Positions 34,333 to 44,500 of a DNA stretch of 64,000 bases are shown here, piece by piece. The DNA is from JALCOL01 sp022649665 (GTDB lineage Bacteria > Bacillota > Bacilli > Lactobacillales > Enterococcaceae), in NCBI GenBank assembly GCA_030372335.1, contig JAUDCW010000007.1, one strand, 5' to 3'. A program made the translations under genes and the position numbers. The notes under the pieces were generated by a model, which was not told the origin of the DNA, ran no database searches, and saw only the letters and a list, made by a program, of their open reading frames with translations. The stretch's first letter is position 1. Every line of letters starts with the position of its first letter.

Positions 34333-35217
34333 ATGGCAAAAGTTACTGCAAAAATGGTTAAAGAATTACGCGACTCGACAGGCGTCGGCATGATGGACGC
34401 AAAACGCGCTTTGGTCGAAGTAGACGGCGATATGAATCAAGCAGTCGATCTATTACGTGAAAAAGGAATGGCGAAAGCCGCGAAGAAGAGCGACCGCATC
34501 GCAGCGGAAGGTTTGGCTGCTGTGCATATCGAAGGCAATACCGCTTCTCTTGTCGAAGTCAATTCAGAAACCGACTTTGTAGCGAAAAATGAACTTTTCC
34601 AAAATCTTGTCAAAGAAATCGCCAAAGAAGTAGCCATCAATAAGCCAGCTGATGTAGAGGCTGCCAAAGAATTGAAAACCGCTGACGGCAAAACGATCAG
34701 CGAAGCTTTGATCGAAGCGACCCAAGTTATCGGCGAAAAGATCAGCTTCCGCCGTTTTGAAATCGTGGAAAAAAATGATTCGCAAGCATTCGGCGCCTAC
34801 CTGCATATGGGCGGGAAAATCGCAGTCGTTGTCGTTCTTGACGGCACGACGGATCAAGAATTGGCCAAAGACATCGCGATGCACGTAGCTGCGATCAATC
34901 CGCGCTACGTGAACGAAAGCCAAATCCCGGCCAGCGAATTGGAACATGAAAAAACCGTTTTGACGGAACAAGCATTGAACGAAGGCAAGCCTGAAAAGAT
35001 CGTTGAAAAAATGGTTATCGGCCGTTTGAAGAAATTCAAGGCGGAAATCTGCTTGGTCGATCAACCGTTCGTCAAAGATCCTGACTTGACGGTTGAAAAA
35101 TATTTGGCACAAAAAGGTGCAAAAGTCGAAGGTTTCGTACGTTACGAAGTCGGCGAAGGCATCGAAAAACGCGAAGACAATTTTGTCGATGAAGTCATGA
35201 ATCAAATGAAAAAATAA
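34333..35217 (+). CDS. tsf: Elongation factor Ts
   Basis: The nucleotide exchange factor of EF-Tu. The 294-residue protein starts MAKVTAKMVKELRDSTGVGM, with the UBA-like N-terminal domain (1-50) and the core motif NSETDFVAKNELF near residue 80. ATG 34333 follows GAGGAGGAAAC. It has no promoter of its own that I can see, so it depends on readthrough of the terminator after rpsB. Confidence 0.97.
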   Translation: MAKVTAKMVKELRDSTGVGMMDAKRALVEVDGDMNQAVDLLREKGMAKAAKKSDRIAAEGLAAVHIEGNTASLVEVNSETDFVAKNELFQNLVKEIAKEVAINKPADVEAAKELKTADGKTISEALIEATQVIGEKISFRRFEIVEKNDSQAFGAYLHMGGKIAVVVVLDGTTDQELAKDIAMHVAAINPRYVNESQIPASELEHEKTVLTEQALNEGKPEKIVEKMVIGRLKKFKAEICLVDQPFVKDPDLTVEKYLAQKGAKVEGFVRYEVGEGIEKREDNFVDEVMNQMKK

Positions 35218-35301
35218 GTGATCGAGGGAGGCGGCTGAAGAGTGTCTCCCTTTTTTGAAGAGACTAGCAGCTTTTGGACCTTTGATGGAGGAGAAAAACA
35301 A

Positions 35302-36021
35302 GTGGCAAAGCCGAAATATAAACGAATCGTATTGAAACTCAGCGGAGAAGCATTAGCAGGGAAAGCCGGATTCGGAATCGAACCTCCGATGATCAAAGAT
35401 ATCGTTCAAGAAATCAAAGAAGTGCATGACGAGTTGGGCGTCGAGATCGCGATCGTGGTCGGCGGCGGCAATATTTGGCGCGGAACGATCGGCGAACAAA
35501 TGGGCATGGAACGCGCGCAAGCCGATTACATGGGAATGCTTGCTACGATCATGAATGCGCTCGCTCTCCAAGATGCGCTTGAAAATGCTGAAGTACCAAC
35601 GCGGGTGCAGACCGCGATCGAAATGCGGCAGATCGCCGAGCCTTATATCCGCCGCAAAGCAGTCCGCCATTTGGAAAAAGGGCGCGTCGTGATTTTTGCC
35701 GGCGGGACGGGCAATCCGTATTTCTCGACGGATACGACGGCGGCACTGCGAGCGGCTGAGATCGGGGCTGATGTGATCTTAATGGCGAAAAACAACGTTG
35801 ACGGCGTCTATTCGGCGGATCCGCAAAAAGATGCGAATGCGGTGAAGTTCGATGAGCTGACTCATTTGGATGTGATCGCCAAGGGCTTGCAAGTGATGGA
35901 TTCAACTGCCAGCTCGCTCAGCATGGACAACGATATCCCGCTGGTCGTCTTCAACTTGAACAAACCCGGCAATATCCGCCGCGCAGTGATCGGCGAACAT
36001 ATCGGGACGACAGTCAAATAA
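35302..36021 (+). CDS. pyrH: UMP kinase
   Basis: Phosphorylates UMP to UDP. GTG 35302 after GGAGGAG is the true start; the upstream open frame is the leader. The 239-residue protein has the amino acid kinase motifs KLSGEALAG, VVGGGNIWRG, GTGNPYFSTDTTAALRA and KNNVDGVYSADP. Bacterial UMP kinases are usually activated by GTP and inhibited by UTP. It is followed by frr 37 bases on. Confidence 0.97.
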   Translation: MAKPKYKRIVLKLSGEALAGKAGFGIEPPMIKDIVQEIKEVHDELGVEIAIVVGGGNIWRGTIGEQMGMERAQADYMGMLATIMNALALQDALENAEVPTRVQTAIEMRQIAEPYIRRKAVRHLEKGRVVIFAGGTGNPYFSTDTTAALRAAEIGADVILMAKNNVDGVYSADPQKDANAVKFDELTHLDVIAKGLQVMDSTASSLSMDNDIPLVVFNLNKPGNIRRAVIGEHIGTTVK

Positions 36022-36058
36022 AGCAAACTATCTCAATATCCGAGGAGGAATGAAAAGA

Positions 36059-36613
36059 ATGGCTGATGTGATCAGTATCGCAAAAGAAAAAATGAAAAAG
36101 GCTGAAGAAAGCCTGCAAAGAGATCTGGGGCATATTCGCGCCGGACGCGCCAATGCGTCGCTTTTGGACCGGATCCAAGTCGAATATTACGGAGCGCCGA
36201 CACCGCTCAATCAGTTGGCTTCGATCACGATCCCCGAAGCACGCGTTCTCATGGTAACGCCGTTTGACAAGAGCATTTTGAAAGATATCGAAAAAGCGCT
36301 TTTGGCAAGCGACATCGGGATCTCACCGGCAAATGACGGCAATGTGATTCGGCTCGTGATTCCGCAATTGACCGAAGAACGCCGCAAAGAACTTTCAAAA
36401 GAAGTCGGCAAAGAAGCTGAAAATGCCAAGATTTCGATCCGCAACATCCGCCGCGAAGCGATGGATGATCTGCGCAAACAAGAAAAAAACGGCGACATTA
36501 CCGAAGACGAGTTGCGCGGTCTTGAAAAAGATGTGCAGAACGTTACCGACAAGAGCGTCAAAAATATCGACAAACTTGCTGACGACAAGTCGGAAGAATT
36601 GTTAGAAGTATAG
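36059..36613 (+). CDS. frr: Ribosome recycling factor
   Basis: Splits post-termination ribosomes together with EF-G. ATG 36059 lies 10 bases after AGGAGG; the ATG at 36050 touches the binding site and is unlikely. The 184-residue helical protein has the typical LGHIRAGRANASLLDRI and RIQVEYYGAPTPLNQLA segments. A terminator follows at 36646. Confidence 0.96.
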   Translation: MADVISIAKEKMKKAEESLQRDLGHIRAGRANASLLDRIQVEYYGAPTPLNQLASITIPEARVLMVTPFDKSILKDIEKALLASDIGISPANDGNVIRLVIPQLTEERRKELSKEVGKEAENAKISIRNIRREAMDDLRKQEKNGDITEDELRGLEKDVQNVTDKSVKNIDKLADDKSEELLEV

Positions 36614-36645
36614 ATTCTTAGAGCACTGTTGATTCGAAAATAGAG

Positions 36646-36679
36646 GACCGTGGCAATTCGTCACCGGTCCTTTTTGATT
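36646..36679 (+). terminator. Terminator after frr
   Basis: AGGACCG pairs with CGGTCCT across a short loop and is followed by TTTTTG. It divides the rpsB-frr unit from uppS-cdsA-rseP. Confidence 0.8.
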
Positions 36680-36792
36680 TTCAGCAGCGCAGAAAGCCTA
36701 ATTTTTTTTGAAATCTCCGGGGAAAATAGGAATTTGCGGGAAAAATTGCTATAATAACCAAAGACTTAGCTCGATGAAGGAGAGAATCAATC

Positions 36793-37569
36793 GTGAAATT
36801 GTTTTCGAAAAATGCTTCGGAGGAACCTGCGGCGTTTGACGCTGCCGGCCAGATCCCGGCGCACGTCGCGATTATTATGGACGGCAACGGCCGCTGGGCG
36901 AAAAAACGGTTGATGCCGCGGATCGCTGGGCATCGCCAAGGGATGGAAACGCTGAAAAAGATCACACTCCATGCCGCGAAGCTCGGTGTGAAAGTATTGA
37001 CGGTCTATGCGTTTTCGACCGAAAATTGGAAGCGGCCGCAAAAAGAAGTCGATTTTTTGATGCAGATGCCGGTCGACTTATTCGGGACATTCGTTCCCGA
37101 TTTGATCAAAAATAACGTTAAAGTCCGCATCATGGGTTTTACGGACCAATTGCCTGCCCATACCCAGAAAGCCTGCGAAGAAGCGATCAAAGATACCGCA
37201 CATTGTACGGGGATGACGCTGAATTTTGCGATGAACTATGGTTCGCGCGCTGAAATCGCACGCGCTGTCAAAGAAATCGCCCAAGATGCCGCAGATGGCA
37301 AATTAGCGCCGGAAGAGATCAGTGAAGAAACGATCCAAACACATTTGATGACGGCGGACCTCGGCAAACTCGCTGATCCGGAATTTTTGATCCGGACCTC
37401 CGGCGAAGAGCGCCTCAGTAATTTTTTGCTTTGGCAGCTTGCCTATAGCGAGATGTATTTTACCGATACGTATTGGCCGGATTTCGGTGAAAAAGAACTT
37501 GAGAAAGCGCTCGGCATCTTCCAGCACCGCAACCGCCGCTTTGGCGGGATCGAAAAGGAGGATGCCTAA
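36793..37569 (+). CDS. uppS: Undecaprenyl diphosphate synthase (isoprenyl transferase)
   Basis: Makes the C55 lipid carrier of cell wall synthesis from farnesyl and isopentenyl diphosphate. The 258-residue protein has the substrate loop HVAIIMDGNGRWAKKR near residue 25, the FSTENWKRP motif and the C-terminal LIRTSGEERLSNFLLWQLAYSE. GTG 36793 follows AAGGAGAGAA. Its stop shares a base with the cdsA start. A TATAAT at 36752 may give this group its own promoter. Confidence 0.97.
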   Translation: MKLFSKNASEEPAAFDAAGQIPAHVAIIMDGNGRWAKKRLMPRIAGHRQGMETLKKITLHAAKLGVKVLTVYAFSTENWKRPQKEVDFLMQMPVDLFGTFVPDLIKNNVKVRIMGFTDQLPAHTQKACEEAIKDTAHCTGMTLNFAMNYGSRAEIARAVKEIAQDAADGKLAPEEISEETIQTHLMTADLGKLADPEFLIRTSGEERLSNFLLWQLAYSEMYFTDTYWPDFGEKELEKALGIFQHRNRRFGGIEKEDA

Positions 37570-38363
37570 TGAAACAGCGTGTGATCACAGCGGTTGTTGC
37601 GCTGCTGCTGTTCATTCCGATCCTCTGGTTCGGCGGGCTGCCGCTGCAATTGACTGCGGCGGCTCTTGGGATCATCGGGCTCTATGAACTGTTCCATATG
37701 AAAGGGCTGGAGATCTTCAGCTTTGAAGGAGTCGTCGCGGTCCTTGCGATGTGCGCTCTGGTATTGCCGGTCGAAGATTGGCTGCCGTTTATCAAGGGAG
37801 ACGACTTGGATCTGTTTTATTTCTTCGTGATGATCCTGCTGGCCGCGCAAGTGATCTCGAAAAACGCCTATACGATCGACGAAGCCGCTTTCCCGGTGAT
37901 CGCGACGCTTTACGTCGGGATGGGTTTCAAGTATCTGATCGCCGCGCGCCACGCGGGCTTTATCATTCTTTTATATGCGCTGCTTGTAGTTTGGGCGACC
38001 GATATCGGGGCCTATTTGATCGGCCGCAAATTCGGCAAACACAAATTAGCGCCGGACATTTCACCGAATAAAACGATCGAAGGCTTTCTCGGCGGGATCG
38101 CTTCAGCGATCGTTGTCAGCGCCGCCTACGTATTTGCCTTTGGCGGCGGGGATGATTTTGTCTTCAGTCTGCCGCTGATGCTCTTTTTGACCGCGATCTT
38201 CTCGGTGTTTGGACAATTCGGCGACTTGGTCGAATCAGCGATCAAACGCCACTACGGCGTAAAAGATTCCGGCAAGATCTTGCCGGGTCACGGCGGGATC
38301 TTGGATCGCTTCGACAGTCTCTTGTTTGTCTTTCCGCTGATGCATTTGATCGGCTTGTTTTAG
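37569..38363 (+). CDS. cdsA: Phosphatidate cytidylyltransferase
   Basis: Makes CDP-diacylglycerol for phospholipid synthesis in the membrane. The 264-residue protein has about eight transmembrane segments and the family signature SAIKRHYGVKDSGKILPGHGGILDRFDS near the C-terminus, with the metal-binding Asp residues there. It overlaps uppS by one base, so expression is coupled. Confidence 0.95.
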   Translation: MKQRVITAVVALLLFIPILWFGGLPLQLTAAALGIIGLYELFHMKGLEIFSFEGVVAVLAMCALVLPVEDWLPFIKGDDLDLFYFFVMILLAAQVISKNAYTIDEAAFPVIATLYVGMGFKYLIAARHAGFIILLYALLVVWATDIGAYLIGRKFGKHKLAPDISPNKTIEGFLGGIASAIVVSAAYVFAFGGGDDFVFSLPLMLFLTAIFSVFGQFGDLVESAIKRHYGVKDSGKILPGHGGILDRFDSLLFVFPLMHLIGLF

Positions 38364-38390
38364 CCGACCCGTTTAGAAAGAAGGAAAAGC

Positions 38391-39671
38391 ATGGACGGAT
38401 TAAGAACCATTATTACATTTATCATCGTTTTCGGGCTGATCGTGATCGTCCATGAGTTCGGACATTACTTTATGGCAAAGCGCTCCGGGATCTTGGTGCG
38501 CGAGTTTTCGATCGGGATGGGACCGAAACTCTTCCAGCACCAAAGCAAAGACGGTACGACCTATACGATCCGCTGGCTGCCTTTGGGCGGGTATGTGCGG
38601 ATGGCAGGCGAAGGTGAAGATGAAAGCGAGCTGCGTCCGGGAACCCCAGTCGCGATCGAAGTCGATCCGGATGGTGTCGTCCAAACGATCAACCTCAGTA
38701 AAAAAGTGCAGCTGGCAAATGCTTTGCCGCTCGAAGTGACGGAAACGGATTTGGAAGACAAGCTGTTTATTGCCGGTTATATCAACGGCAATGAAGACGA
38801 AGTCAAACAGTTCCCGGTCGATCATGACGCAGAGCTGATCGAAGAAGACGGTACGAAGATCCGGATCGCGCCGCGAGATGTCCAGTTTCAAAGTGCGCGC
38901 CTTTCCCGCCGGATCCTGACGAACTTTGCCGGGCCCTTCAATAATTTTCTTTTGGGGACGGTCCTCTTTATCATCGTGATCTTTATGCAAGGCGGGGTGC
39001 CTGATTATCAAACGAATCAGCTGGGCTCAGTCGTGAAAGACTCGCCAGCGGCGGCTGCCGGACTGAAAGCGGGCGACCGCGTCACCGCGATCGACGGGAA
39101 AAAGACTTCGTCGTGGCAGGATATCACAAGTTCGATCACAGCTGGCGGCGGCAAGGCGCTCACACTAACGGTCAAGCGCGGCACAAAAACGCAGCAAGCG
39201 ACCGTGACGCCGAAGATCACTGAACAAAACGGTCAAAAAGTCGCGCAAGTCGGGATCGGGGTGCAAATGAAGACTGGCTTCGGCGAGAAGCTCATCGGCG
39301 GGTTCACGACTGCTTGGCAGAATTCGCTGCAGATCTTTAAAGCACTCGGCAATTTGATCACCGGTTTCAGTTTGAACAAGCTGGGCGGGCCGGTGATGAT
39401 CTTCAAACTATCTTCTGAAGCCGCGAAAAGCGGGCTTTTGACCGTGATCACCTTTACCGCGATGCTCAGCATGAACCTTGGGATCATGAATCTTCTGCCG
39501 ATCCCGGCCCTTGATGGCGGCAAGCTCGTCTTGAACGCGATCGAAGGAGTACGCGGCAAACCGCTCAGTCCGGAAAAAGAAGGGATCTTGACCATGATCA
39601 GCTTCGTCTTGCTTTTGATCTTGATGATCGCGGTCACGTGGAACGATTTCCAGCGTTTTTTCATTAAATAA
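38391..39671 (+). CDS. rseP: RIP metalloprotease RseP/RasP
   Basis: An intramembrane site-2 protease. The 426-residue protein has the zinc motif HEFGH in TM1 and the second metal ligand in MNLLPIPALDGG. A single PDZ domain (about 205-285, with AGLKAGDRVTAIDGKK) lies between the transmembrane parts. In Gram-positive bacteria these proteases clear signal peptides or activate sigma factors and, in enterococci, process pheromone precursors. It lies 27 bases after cdsA. Confidence 0.95.
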   Translation: MDGLRTIITFIIVFGLIVIVHEFGHYFMAKRSGILVREFSIGMGPKLFQHQSKDGTTYTIRWLPLGGYVRMAGEGEDESELRPGTPVAIEVDPDGVVQTINLSKKVQLANALPLEVTETDLEDKLFIAGYINGNEDEVKQFPVDHDAELIEEDGTKIRIAPRDVQFQSARLSRRILTNFAGPFNNFLLGTVLFIIVIFMQGGVPDYQTNQLGSVVKDSPAAAAGLKAGDRVTAIDGKKTSSWQDITSSITAGGGKALTLTVKRGTKTQQATVTPKITEQNGQKVAQVGIGVQMKTGFGEKLIGGFTTAWQNSLQIFKALGNLITGFSLNKLGGPVMIFKLSSEAAKSGLLTVITFTAMLSMNLGIMNLLPIPALDGGKLVLNAIEGVRGKPLSPEKEGILTMISFVLLLILMIAVTWNDFQRFFIK

Positions 39672-39721
39672 ATAGCAGTCTCAGCCAATGAACTGTTGAA
39701 GAATAGAAGGGGTTTATCGTC

Positions 39722-41428
39722 ATGAAACAATCGAAAATGTTAATACCAACGTTGCGCGAAGTACCTAGCGAAGCAGAAGCTTTGAGCCACCGCTTGCTGC
39801 TTCGGGCCGGCTACGTCCGCCAGCTCGCTGCCGGAATTTATACATATCTGCCGCTCGCCTTTCGCGTCCTGCAAAAAATCGAAGGGATCGTCCGCGAAGA
39901 GATCAATGCGATCGACGGCGTGGAGATGCTGATGCCGGCACTGTTGCCAGCTGAACTGTGGAAAAAATCCGGCCGTTATGAAACGTACGGCCCGGATTTG
40001 ATGAAACTGAAAGACCGCAACGACCGCGATTTTATTTTAGGACCGACGCATGAAGAATCATTTACTGAACTGATCAAAGATACGGTCAACTCTTACAAAA
40101 AACTACCGCTCAATTTGTATCAGATCCAGTCGAAGTACCGCGATGAAAAGCGTCCGCGTTATGGCCTTTTGCGCTGCCGCGAATTTATCATGAAGGACGC
40201 GTACTCTTTCCATCTCGATCATGACAGCTTGGATGAAGTCTATCTGGATTATAAAGCAGCCTACGAAAAGATCTTCAGCCGCTGCGGGCTGGAATTCCGC
40301 GGGATCATCGGCGACGGCGGTGCGATGGGCGGCTCAGATTCGATGGAATTCATGGCGATCGCTCCGATCGGCGAAGACACGATCGCCTATTCGAACGAAT
40401 CAGATTATGCTGCCAACTTGGAAATGGCGCAAAGTTTGTTCACCGGTGAAAAATCGCATGAGACTGAACATCCGCTGGAAAAAATCGCGACCCCGAACGT
40501 CAAATCGATCGATGAAGTTTCGGTCTTTTTGCAAGTCAAGCCGGAAAAGATCATCAAGTCGCTTTTGTATCTTGCGGATGAAAAGCCAGTCCTTGTATTG
40601 GTGCGCGGCGATCATGAAGTCAATGAAGTCAAGTTGAAAAACTTTTTGGATGTTGATTTTCTGGAAGAAGCGGCACCGGAAGATGCAGAAAAATATCTGG
40701 GGGCAGAATTTGGCTCGATCGGACCGGTCAATGTTCCGGAAGAGGTCAAGATCTATGCCGATCAGTATATCGAAGTACTGAAAAATGCGGTTGCCGGCGC
40801 CAACGAGACCGGCTTCCACTTTAAAAACGTCAATCCGGGACGCGATTTTGAACCGGCTGCTTATCACGACTTGCGGCTCGTTGAAGAAGGCGAACCGTCA
40901 CCAGACGGCGAAGGAACACTGGCGTTCACGCGCGGGATCGAAATCGGCCATATTTTCAAACTCGGGACACGCTACTCGGAATCGCTGGGGGCAACCGTCT
41001 TAGATGAACACGGCAAAGCGCAAGACGTGATCATGGGCTGCTACGGGATCGGGATCAGCCGGCTTTTGTCAGCGATCGTCGAACAGCACGGAGACGATAA
41101 AGGAATCAATTGGCCGAAGAGCATCGCGCCTTTCGATGTCCATTTGGTGCCGATGAATATGAAAAAAGAAGAACAAGCCGCCCTTTCTGAGGAACTGGAA
41201 GGGATCTTGACGGATGCAGGTTATGAAGTCTTAGTCGATGACCGCAAAGAGCGCGCCGGCGTGAAATTTGCCGATGCTGATCTGATCGGCTGTCCGGTCC
41301 GGATCACGATCGGGAAAAAAGCGGCCGAAGGGATCGTTGAATTGAAGCTCAAAGAAAGCGGCGAAGAGCTTGAAGTCATGAAAGAAGAAGTACTCAATAC
41401 ATTGATGATCTTGCTCCAACAGGCATAA
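39722..41428 (+). CDS. proS: Prolyl-tRNA synthetase, bacterial type
   Basis: A 568-residue class II synthetase. Motif 1 lies near LAAGIYTYLPLAFRVLQKI, motif 2 is KYRDEKRPRYGLLRCREFIMKD and motif 3 is CYGIGISRLLSAIVEQ. The long insertion between motifs 2 and 3 (about 225-405) is the INS editing domain of bacterial ProRS, which clears misacylated Ala-tRNA-Pro. The anticodon domain is at the C-terminus. No T-box is seen. ATG 39722 follows AAGGGGTT. A terminator follows at 41456. Confidence 0.96.
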   Translation: MKQSKMLIPTLREVPSEAEALSHRLLLRAGYVRQLAAGIYTYLPLAFRVLQKIEGIVREEINAIDGVEMLMPALLPAELWKKSGRYETYGPDLMKLKDRNDRDFILGPTHEESFTELIKDTVNSYKKLPLNLYQIQSKYRDEKRPRYGLLRCREFIMKDAYSFHLDHDSLDEVYLDYKAAYEKIFSRCGLEFRGIIGDGGAMGGSDSMEFMAIAPIGEDTIAYSNESDYAANLEMAQSLFTGEKSHETEHPLEKIATPNVKSIDEVSVFLQVKPEKIIKSLLYLADEKPVLVLVRGDHEVNEVKLKNFLDVDFLEEAAPEDAEKYLGAEFGSIGPVNVPEEVKIYADQYIEVLKNAVAGANETGFHFKNVNPGRDFEPAAYHDLRLVEEGEPSPDGEGTLAFTRGIEIGHIFKLGTRYSESLGATVLDEHGKAQDVIMGCYGIGISRLLSAIVEQHGDDKGINWPKSIAPFDVHLVPMNMKKEEQAALSEELEGILTDAGYEVLVDDRKERAGVKFADADLIGCPVRITIGKKAAEGIVELKLKESGEELEVMKEEVLNTLMILLQQA

Positions 41429-41455
41429 ATCAGCGATGTACAGGAGAGAAGACGG

Positions 41456-41490
41456 AAGGGCGTGATAATATTTTTGTCACTGCCCTTTTT
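41456..41490 (+). terminator. Terminator between proS and polC
   Basis: AAGGGCGTGA pairs with TCACTGCCCTT with one bulge, followed by TTTTTG. Confidence 0.75.
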
Positions 41491-41526
41491 GTCTGATACC
41501 CTTTGTCTGAAAAGAAAGGAATCTCA

Positions 41527-44500
41527 ATGATGGACGAAAAAGAAATGTATCAGCGCCTCTTGGCCCAGATCGATCTGCAAGTCAAACCGGAAGATCTTCC
41601 GAAGATCCAAACGGGTCTTTTGGAAAAAGTGATCGTCCACAAAGAGAGCCGGCGCTATGAATTTCGGCTGCGTTTTCCGCAGATCTTGCCGGCCGAGCTC
41701 TATCAGCAGTTTTCCACGCAGCTTTATTTAGCGTTCCAAGAGATCGCGGCGGTCGAGATCAAGATCGCAGCTGAGTCACCCGCCTATGACCAAGCGCTGA
41801 TCCAAGAGTACTGGACGATCATTTTGCAGCAGCCGAGCTGCAAAACGCCGATCCTTAAAGAGGCGATGCAGCAAGTAACGCCGGTGATCGATGAACACGG
41901 TCAGATCATTTTAAAGGTGGCTCACGAGGGGATCCTGCCGTATTTGAAAGAGCATTACTTGGCGATCATGCAAGATGCTTACAGTACATTCGGCTTTCCG
42001 CCGCTGCGCTTTGAAGTACGGCTCGATCAGGAGCAAGCGAAAGAGACAAGAGAGAACTTTGCGCAGCAAAAAGCTGAACGCGATGCCAAAATGCAGGAAG
42101 TTTCCCAGCAGGCGATCGCGCTCAATCAGGAAAAGCAAAAAAAACGTGCGGACAAAAAAGCCCAGCAAAAAGTCAAACATGTCCAGATCGGCCGCGTGAT
42201 CGCCGACAAAGAGATCCCGACACCGATGGAAGAGATCACTGAAGAAGAGCGGCGCGTCTTGATCGAAGGCGTGATCTTTAACAAAGAGGTCCGCGACCTC
42301 AGAAGCGGGCGCAAGATCCTGATTCTAAAAATGACGGACTACACATCGTCGTTTTCGGTCAAAAAGTTTTCGAATAACGAAGACGATGAAGCACAATTTG
42401 CGGCACTTGAAGTCAATCAATGGATCCGCGTGCGTGGCAGTGTCCAAGAAGATACGTTTATGCGCGACTTGGTCGTGAACGCGCAGGATATCGGAGCGAT
42501 CCAGCATCCTGAACGAATGGATCATGCGGAAGAGAAACGCTCTGAGCTGCATCTTCATACGAATATGTCGCAGATGGATGCGACGAACACGATCACCGAT
42601 TACGTTAAAACGGCTTCCCGCTGGGGATTTCCAGCGGTCGCTGTCACGGATCACGCAGCGGCACAGTCGTTTCCGGAAGCGTATCAAGCGGGGGAAAAAT
42701 ACGGTGTCAAAATTTTGTACGGCGTCGAAGCGAACGTAGTCGATGACCATGTGCCGATCGCGTATAACGAGCAGCATCTCTCGCTTTCTGACGCGACATA
42801 TGTCGTATTCGATGTCGAGACGACCGGACTTTCGGCCGTTTATGACGTGATCATCGAGCTGGCGGCGGTCAAAATGCATAAAGGGAACGTGATCGACAGT
42901 TTTGAAGAGTTCATCGATCCCGGGCGGCCGCTTTCGCCCAAGATCACCGAGTTGACCAGCATCACTGATGAAATGCTGCGCGGACAGAAAAAAGAAGACG
43001 AGGTCTTGAAGCGCTTTGCCGAATGGAGCAAAGATACGATCCTCGTGGCCCACAATGCCACTTTTGATATCGGCTTCTTGAATATGGGCTACAAACGGAT
43101 CGGTTTGCCGGAAACGGATAATCCAGTCATCGATACGCTCGAATTCTCGCGCTTTTTGAATCCGCAATACAAGACGCACACACTGAACGTTTTGGCAAAA
43201 AAATTCAAAGTCGTGCTCGAACAGCATCACCGGGCGGTTTATGATTCGGAGACGACCGGCCGCTTGGCGTGGATCTTTATCGAAGACGCTGCTAAGCGCT
43301 ACGATATCCACTATCATAACGAGTTGAATGAACACGTCGGCGAAGGGGATGCCTATAAGCGCGCGCGGCCGTTTCACGCGATCCTGATGGCGCAGACCCA
43401 AGCTGGACTTAAAAATCTGTTCAAGCTGATCTCGGCCAGCAATATCGATTATTTCTACCGCGTGCCGCGCATTCCGCGGGCGCTTTTGAGCAAATACCGC
43501 GAGGGGATCCTTGTCGGCAGTGCTTGTGCAGAAGGCGAAGTCTTCACCGCGATGCTCGAGCGCGGGATCGTGCGCGCTAAACAGCTTGCGAAATTTTACG
43601 ATTATTTGGAAGTCCAGCCGAAAGCGATGTACCAGCCGCTCTTGAACAATGAACGCGTCAAAAGTGAAAAAGATCTGGAAGAGATCGTTGAAAACTTCAT
43701 CAAGATCGGGCGTGAACTCGATAAACCGGTCGTCGTGACCGGCGACGCGCATTATTTGAATCCGGAAGACCATATCTACCGCGAAGTCCTGATCAATTCG
43801 ATGCCGAACAATCCGCTGAACCGCACTGGTTTTCCGGAAGCGCACTTCCGGACGACGGAAGAAATGCTTGCTGACTTTTCTTATTTGCCGGAGGACGTCG
43901 CCAAAGAGATCGTGATCGACAATCCCAACAAGATCGCGGCGATGTGCGAAAAGATCGTGCCGGTCAAAGACAAATTGTATACGCCGAAGATCCCGGGCTC
44001 TGATGACGAGATCACGAAGCTGAGTTATGACAAAGCGCATGAACTTTACGGCGATCCTCTGCCGGAGATCGTTGAAAAACGCTTGGCAAAAGAGCTGCAT
44101 TCGATCATTGAAAACGGCTTTTCAGTCATTTATCTGATCGCTCAAAAACTGGTGCACAAATCACTCAGCGACGGCTATCTAGTCGGCTCCCGCGGCTCGG
44201 TCGGTTCAAGTTTTGTCGCGACGATGAGCGGGATCACTGAAGTCAATCCTTTGCCGCCGCATTACCGCTGTCCAAAATGCCACTATTCGAAGTTTTATGA
44301 AGACGGCAGTTTCGGCTCGGGCTTTGATATGCCGGAAAAAGACTGCCCGGAATGCGGAACGTCGATGGTCAAAGATGGCCACGATATCCCGTTTGAAACG
44401 TTTCTCGGCTTCCACGGCGACAAAGTTCCCGATATCGATCTGAACTTTTCGGGTGCCTATCAGCCGCAAGCGCACAACTATACGAAAGTGCTGTTCGGTG

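Noticed and set aside
42325..44100. 591-codon open frame on the minus strand inside polC
   Set aside because: It is the antisense shadow of polC, a result of codon bias in a long gene, with no binding site or family.
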